Assembly: GCF_000497445.1 (NCBI RefSeq)
Contig: NZ_CM002285.1
Coordinates: forward strand, 669,248-733,247
Source of the DNA: Streptomyces roseochromogenus subsp. oscitans DS 12.976
GTDB taxonomy: Bacteria > Actinomycetota > Actinomycetes > Streptomycetales > Streptomycetaceae
Length of the DNA stretch: 64,000 bases
Direction of reading: 5' to 3'
Part shown: positions 61,965 through 64,000 of the stretch, one piece after another
How positions within the stretch are numbered: the first letter of the stretch is position 1
Layout: each line of letters begins with the position of its first letter
Notes under the pieces: model-generated
Told to the model about the DNA's origin: nothing
The model's input: only the letters and a program-made list of their open reading frames with translations
The model's database searches: none
Made by a program: the position numbers and the translations under genes

Positions 61965-62354
61965 TTGTCAGTCGAGTTGAACCACACCATCGTCCACGCC
62001 CGGAACAACCGGGAGTCCGCCGACTTCTTCACCGAGCTGCTCGGTCTCGAGACCGCCAAGGCGTGGGGCCCGTTCGTCGCGGTCACCCTCAGCAACGGGG
62101 TCACGCTGGACTACGCCACCGCCCCCGAGGACCAGATCACGCCACAGCACTACGCGTTCCTGGTCTCCGAGGAGGAGTTCGACGCCGCGTACAAGCGGAT
62201 CGTCGAACGCGGCATGGAGCACTGGGCGGACCCGCACCGGAAGCAGCCCGGCACGATCAACCACAACGACGGCGGCCGCGGCGTGTACTTCCTGGACCCG
62301 GCGGGCCACGCCATGGAGTTGCTCACGGTCCCCTACGGCGGCTGGCCGTCGTGA
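61965..62354 (+). CDS. VOC-family (glyoxalase-like) protein
   Basis: 129 residues from a TTG at 61965, chosen because GGGAGGA lies 4 bases upstream and the family starts VELNHTIVHARN; ATG at 61932 lacks a ribosome site. VOC fold in two halves: NHTIVHARNNRESADFFTEL, GVTLDYATAPED with HYAFLVSEEEFD, then GRGVYFLDPAGHAMELLTVP, which carries the metal-binding Glu. Unknown substrate; may be a dioxygenase-like or isomerase protein, or a small binding protein. Confidence 0.8.
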   Translation: MSVELNHTIVHARNNRESADFFTELLGLETAKAWGPFVAVTLSNGVTLDYATAPEDQITPQHYAFLVSEEEFDAAYKRIVERGMEHWADPHRKQPGTINHNDGGRGVYFLDPAGHAMELLTVPYGGWPS

Positions 62355-62366
62355 CCGGCTCACTCC

Positions 62367-62664
62367 TCACCTGCCGAACGCCTCCTTTCTGATCATGTCG
62401 AGGCAGGTGCGCACAGGCCCCTCACTTACGGCCTCGCGCACGAGCGCGTGCGCGAGGCCGGCGCGGGAGGTGAACCGTCCGGGCAGCCCGTGCGGGGCCA
62501 ACCAGTAGTCGCTCACCCCACTCGCGTCGAACAGCACGGTGGAGGTCACACACCAGGCGCCGGACGCCGTGCCGGGTCATGGCCCGGGTGATGTGGGTGA
62601 CGCCCGTCGAGTACACCGTCACGCGGGCCCGGCCGTACGGGACGCCCAGCACAGGGACGCTCAC
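62367..62664 (-). pseudogene. NAD(P)-binding (SDR-like) protein remnant
   Basis: The text VLGVPYGRARVTVYSTGVTH with ITRAMTRHGVRRLVC in one frame continues after a shift as VTSTVLFDASGVSDYWLAPH and FTSRAGLAHALVREAVSEGP. It matches the middle of NmrA/NAD(P)H-binding proteins, where VYSxGxxxIxxAMxxxGVRRLVCVSS is typical. The N-terminal Rossmann Gly motif is missing because the beta-lactamase gene ends there (shared GTGA at 62661-62664), and the C-terminus is short. Truncated and frameshifted. Confidence 0.6.
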
Positions 62665-63590
62665 TCCCCCGGCGCGAGGACGCGGGCCGCGATCCGGGCC
62701 GCCTCCGCGACGAGCGCGTCGTCAGCCGCCGCGTCCTGGGCGGTCTTGCTCGACAGCACGGTCAGCAGGACCGGTGTCCCCCGGGTCGTCCAGGCCACGC
62801 CGATGTCGTTGGCGGTCCCGTAGTCGCCGGTGCCGGTCTTGTCCGCCAGCACCCAGTCGCGCGGCAGCCCCGCGCCGAACCGCGCGGCGCTGGTGGTGTT
62901 GCCTTTCAGCCAGGTGACGAGCTGCGCCCGGTCGGCGCGGGCGAGCGCCCGGCCCAGGGTCAGCCGCTCGAAGCCGCGGCCGAGGGCCTCGGGAGTCGTG
63001 GTGTCGCGCCGGTCGCCGGGGATCGCCGTGTTCAGCTCCGGCTCCCACCGGTCGAGCCTGCTCGTTCCGTCGCCGAGCGAACGGAAGAAGCGGGTGAGTC
63101 CGTCGGGACCGCCGATCTGACGCAGCAGCAGATTGCCCGCCGCGTTGTCGCTGTACTGGATCGCCGCCGCGCACAGGTCGGCCACCGTCATACCGGTGTC
63201 CACGTGCTCCTCGGTGCGCGGCGAGTGGGGCAGGATGTCGTGCGGCGGGTAGTGGATCACCGTGTCCAACGGTGCGCAGCGGCCATGGTCGCGCAGCACC
63301 GCCGCCGCGGCGAACGCCTTGAACGTCGAACACATCGCGAACCGCTCCCCCGCCCGATGGGACACGGTCCGCCCGGTGCGGACATTGCGCGCGTACACGC
63401 CGAGCCGGGCGCCGTGCCGCCGCTCCAGATCGGTCAACTCGGCCCCGGCACCGTGCCGTTCGGGGTCCGGGACCGCCGATGCGGCGGACTCGGAGACGGC
63501 GCCTGCGGCGAGGGCCGCGGTGGTGGCGGCGAGGCCCGCCCTGAGCAGGCGGCGCCGGGCCATGGGGGTGGGGTGGTGGTCGCTGGTCAT
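62661..63590 (-). CDS. bla: Class A beta-lactamase, Tat-exported
   Basis: 309 residues from an ATG at 63590. Twin-Arg signal MARRRLLRAGLAATTAALAA. All class A motifs are present: nucleophile Ser in MCSTFKAFAAAA (S-T-F-K), YSDNAAGNLLLRQ (SDN), Glu in WEPELNTAIPGDRRDTTTP (omega loop ExxLN), and ADKTGTGDYGTANDIGV (KTG). It should hydrolyse penicillins at the wall; Streptomyces class A enzymes are common and some are inducible. It is divergent from a LysR gene. Confidence 0.95.
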   Translation of the reverse strand: MTSDHHPTPMARRRLLRAGLAATTAALAAGAVSESAASAVPDPERHGAGAELTDLERRHGARLGVYARNVRTGRTVSHRAGERFAMCSTFKAFAAAAVLRDHGRCAPLDTVIHYPPHDILPHSPRTEEHVDTGMTVADLCAAAIQYSDNAAGNLLLRQIGGPDGLTRFFRSLGDGTSRLDRWEPELNTAIPGDRRDTTTPEALGRGFERLTLGRALARADRAQLVTWLKGNTTSAARFGAGLPRDWVLADKTGTGDYGTANDIGVAWTTRGTPVLLTVLSSKTAQDAAADDALVAEAARIAARVLAPGE

Positions 63591-63723
63591 GGGCGCAGCC
63601 CTTCCGGTCGTCCGCCGTCGGTCGGCTTCCTGGATCTTCGACGCGGACAGCGAAGCACCACCTGTGCACTCATGTCCAAGAGTGAAGTTTGAATATCCCA
63701 TGCCTTATTGATATGAGTGCTGG

Positions 63724-64000
63724 ATGGATCTCCTGGCGCACCTAGAGGCCTACGTCGCGACGGCCGACGAAGTGAGCTTCTCCCGGGCGGCCGACCGGCT
63801 CGGCATCGCGCAGCCGCTGCTCAGCCGCCGTATCAAGACGCTGGAGGAGCACTTCGGCGGCCCGTTGTTCGACCGTTCGCGGCGGCAGATCACGACCACG
63901 GAGCTGGGGGTGCTGCTGCTGCCGTACGCGCGGGACGTGCTGGACCGGACGCAGCGGCTGCGGCAGGTCGCCGGTGCGGCCGGGCGGGCGCGGCTGCGGG
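63724..64000 (+). CDS. LysR-family transcriptional regulator (3' end outside window)
   Basis: 92 codons from an ATG at 63724 to the window edge, no stop. N-terminal LysR HTH: LLAHLEAYVATADEVSFSRA, ADRLGIAQPLLSRRIKTLEE, HFGGPLFDRSRRQITTTELG, then the linker helix LLLPYARDVLDRTQRLRQ. The effector domain is cut. Its divergence from the beta-lactamase with a 133-bp spacer containing AT-rich sequence (63690-63716) suggests AmpR/BlaL-like control of that gene. Confidence 0.9.
   Translation, partial: MDLLAHLEAYVATADEVSFSRAADRLGIAQPLLSRRIKTLEEHFGGPLFDRSRRQITTTELGVLLLPYARDVLDRTQRLRQVAGAAGRARLR

Overview
This 64 kb window is high-GC actinobacterial DNA, almost certainly from a Streptomyces chromosome. 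The evidence is the GC-biased third codon positions, frequent GTG starts with AAGGAG/GGAGG ribosome sites, and typical Streptomyces families: LAL-type LuxR regulators, PAS/GAF/SpoIIE-type phosphatases, STAS and ANTAR proteins, Tat-exported enzymes, a secreted GH92 mannosidase, a prokaryotic phospholipase A2, a class A beta-lactamase and EfeO/EfeB. I saw no rRNA, tRNA, CRISPR array or replication origin. Both ends cut a gene: a DeoR regulator at the left and a LysR regulator at the right.

Left part (1 to about 21 kb): an eroded accessory region. It holds a DeoR regulator beside a decayed polyol-type MFS transporter; a large LAL regulator; a broken IS1182-family element with clear terminal inverted repeats, next to an IS5-type remnant; a stress-signalling island (DUF6131, two tandem paralogues, a STAS-ANTAR fusion and a divergent winged-helix regulator, with two spaced palindromes); a beta-carbonic anhydrase; a Sua5-type tRNA-modification enzyme; an intact IS5-family transposase; a HAD pseudogene; a membrane Ser/Thr kinase; a HAD-GAF-PP2C-ATPase fusion; a secreted phospholipase A2; and a universal stress protein. 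It ends in two more gene fragments.

Middle part (21 to 43 kb): mostly intact secreted and signalling genes. These are a glycoside hydrolase, a trypsin-like protease, an APC permease, a non-dcw MurG-like glycosyltransferase with an NAD-dependent epimerase divergent from a two-component system, a GH92 alpha-mannosidase behind a LacI-type operator, three further SpoIIE/PP2C phosphatases (one with a +1 frameshift in a C6 run), and a GH5 enzyme carrying three copies of a Cys-paired C-terminal repeat.

Right part (43 to 64 kb): small-molecule enzymes with their own regulators (TetR/SDR around an 18-bp palindrome, RibD-like reductase, alpha/beta hydrolase with a divergent TetR, DinB, proline iminopeptidase), a polysaccharide deacetylase, efeO-efeB, a secreted phosphoesterase with a strong terminator, a DUF1479 oxygenase divergent from a ROK regulator, an APH-like kinase, a LAS-type peptidase lipoprotein, a DMFase-like exported protein, small hypothetical genes, a VOC protein, an SDR remnant, and a beta-lactamase divergent from LysR.

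Recurring theme: partner-switch stress signalling. Four PP2C phosphatases, two anti-sigma-type ATPase domains, a STAS-ANTAR protein, a Ser/Thr kinase and a USP lie within 41 kb. The most unusual items are the STAS-ANTAR island, the HAD-fused phosphatase, the homopolymer frameshift in its paralogue, the MurG-like/epimerase/two-component module, and the triple repeat in the GH5 protein.
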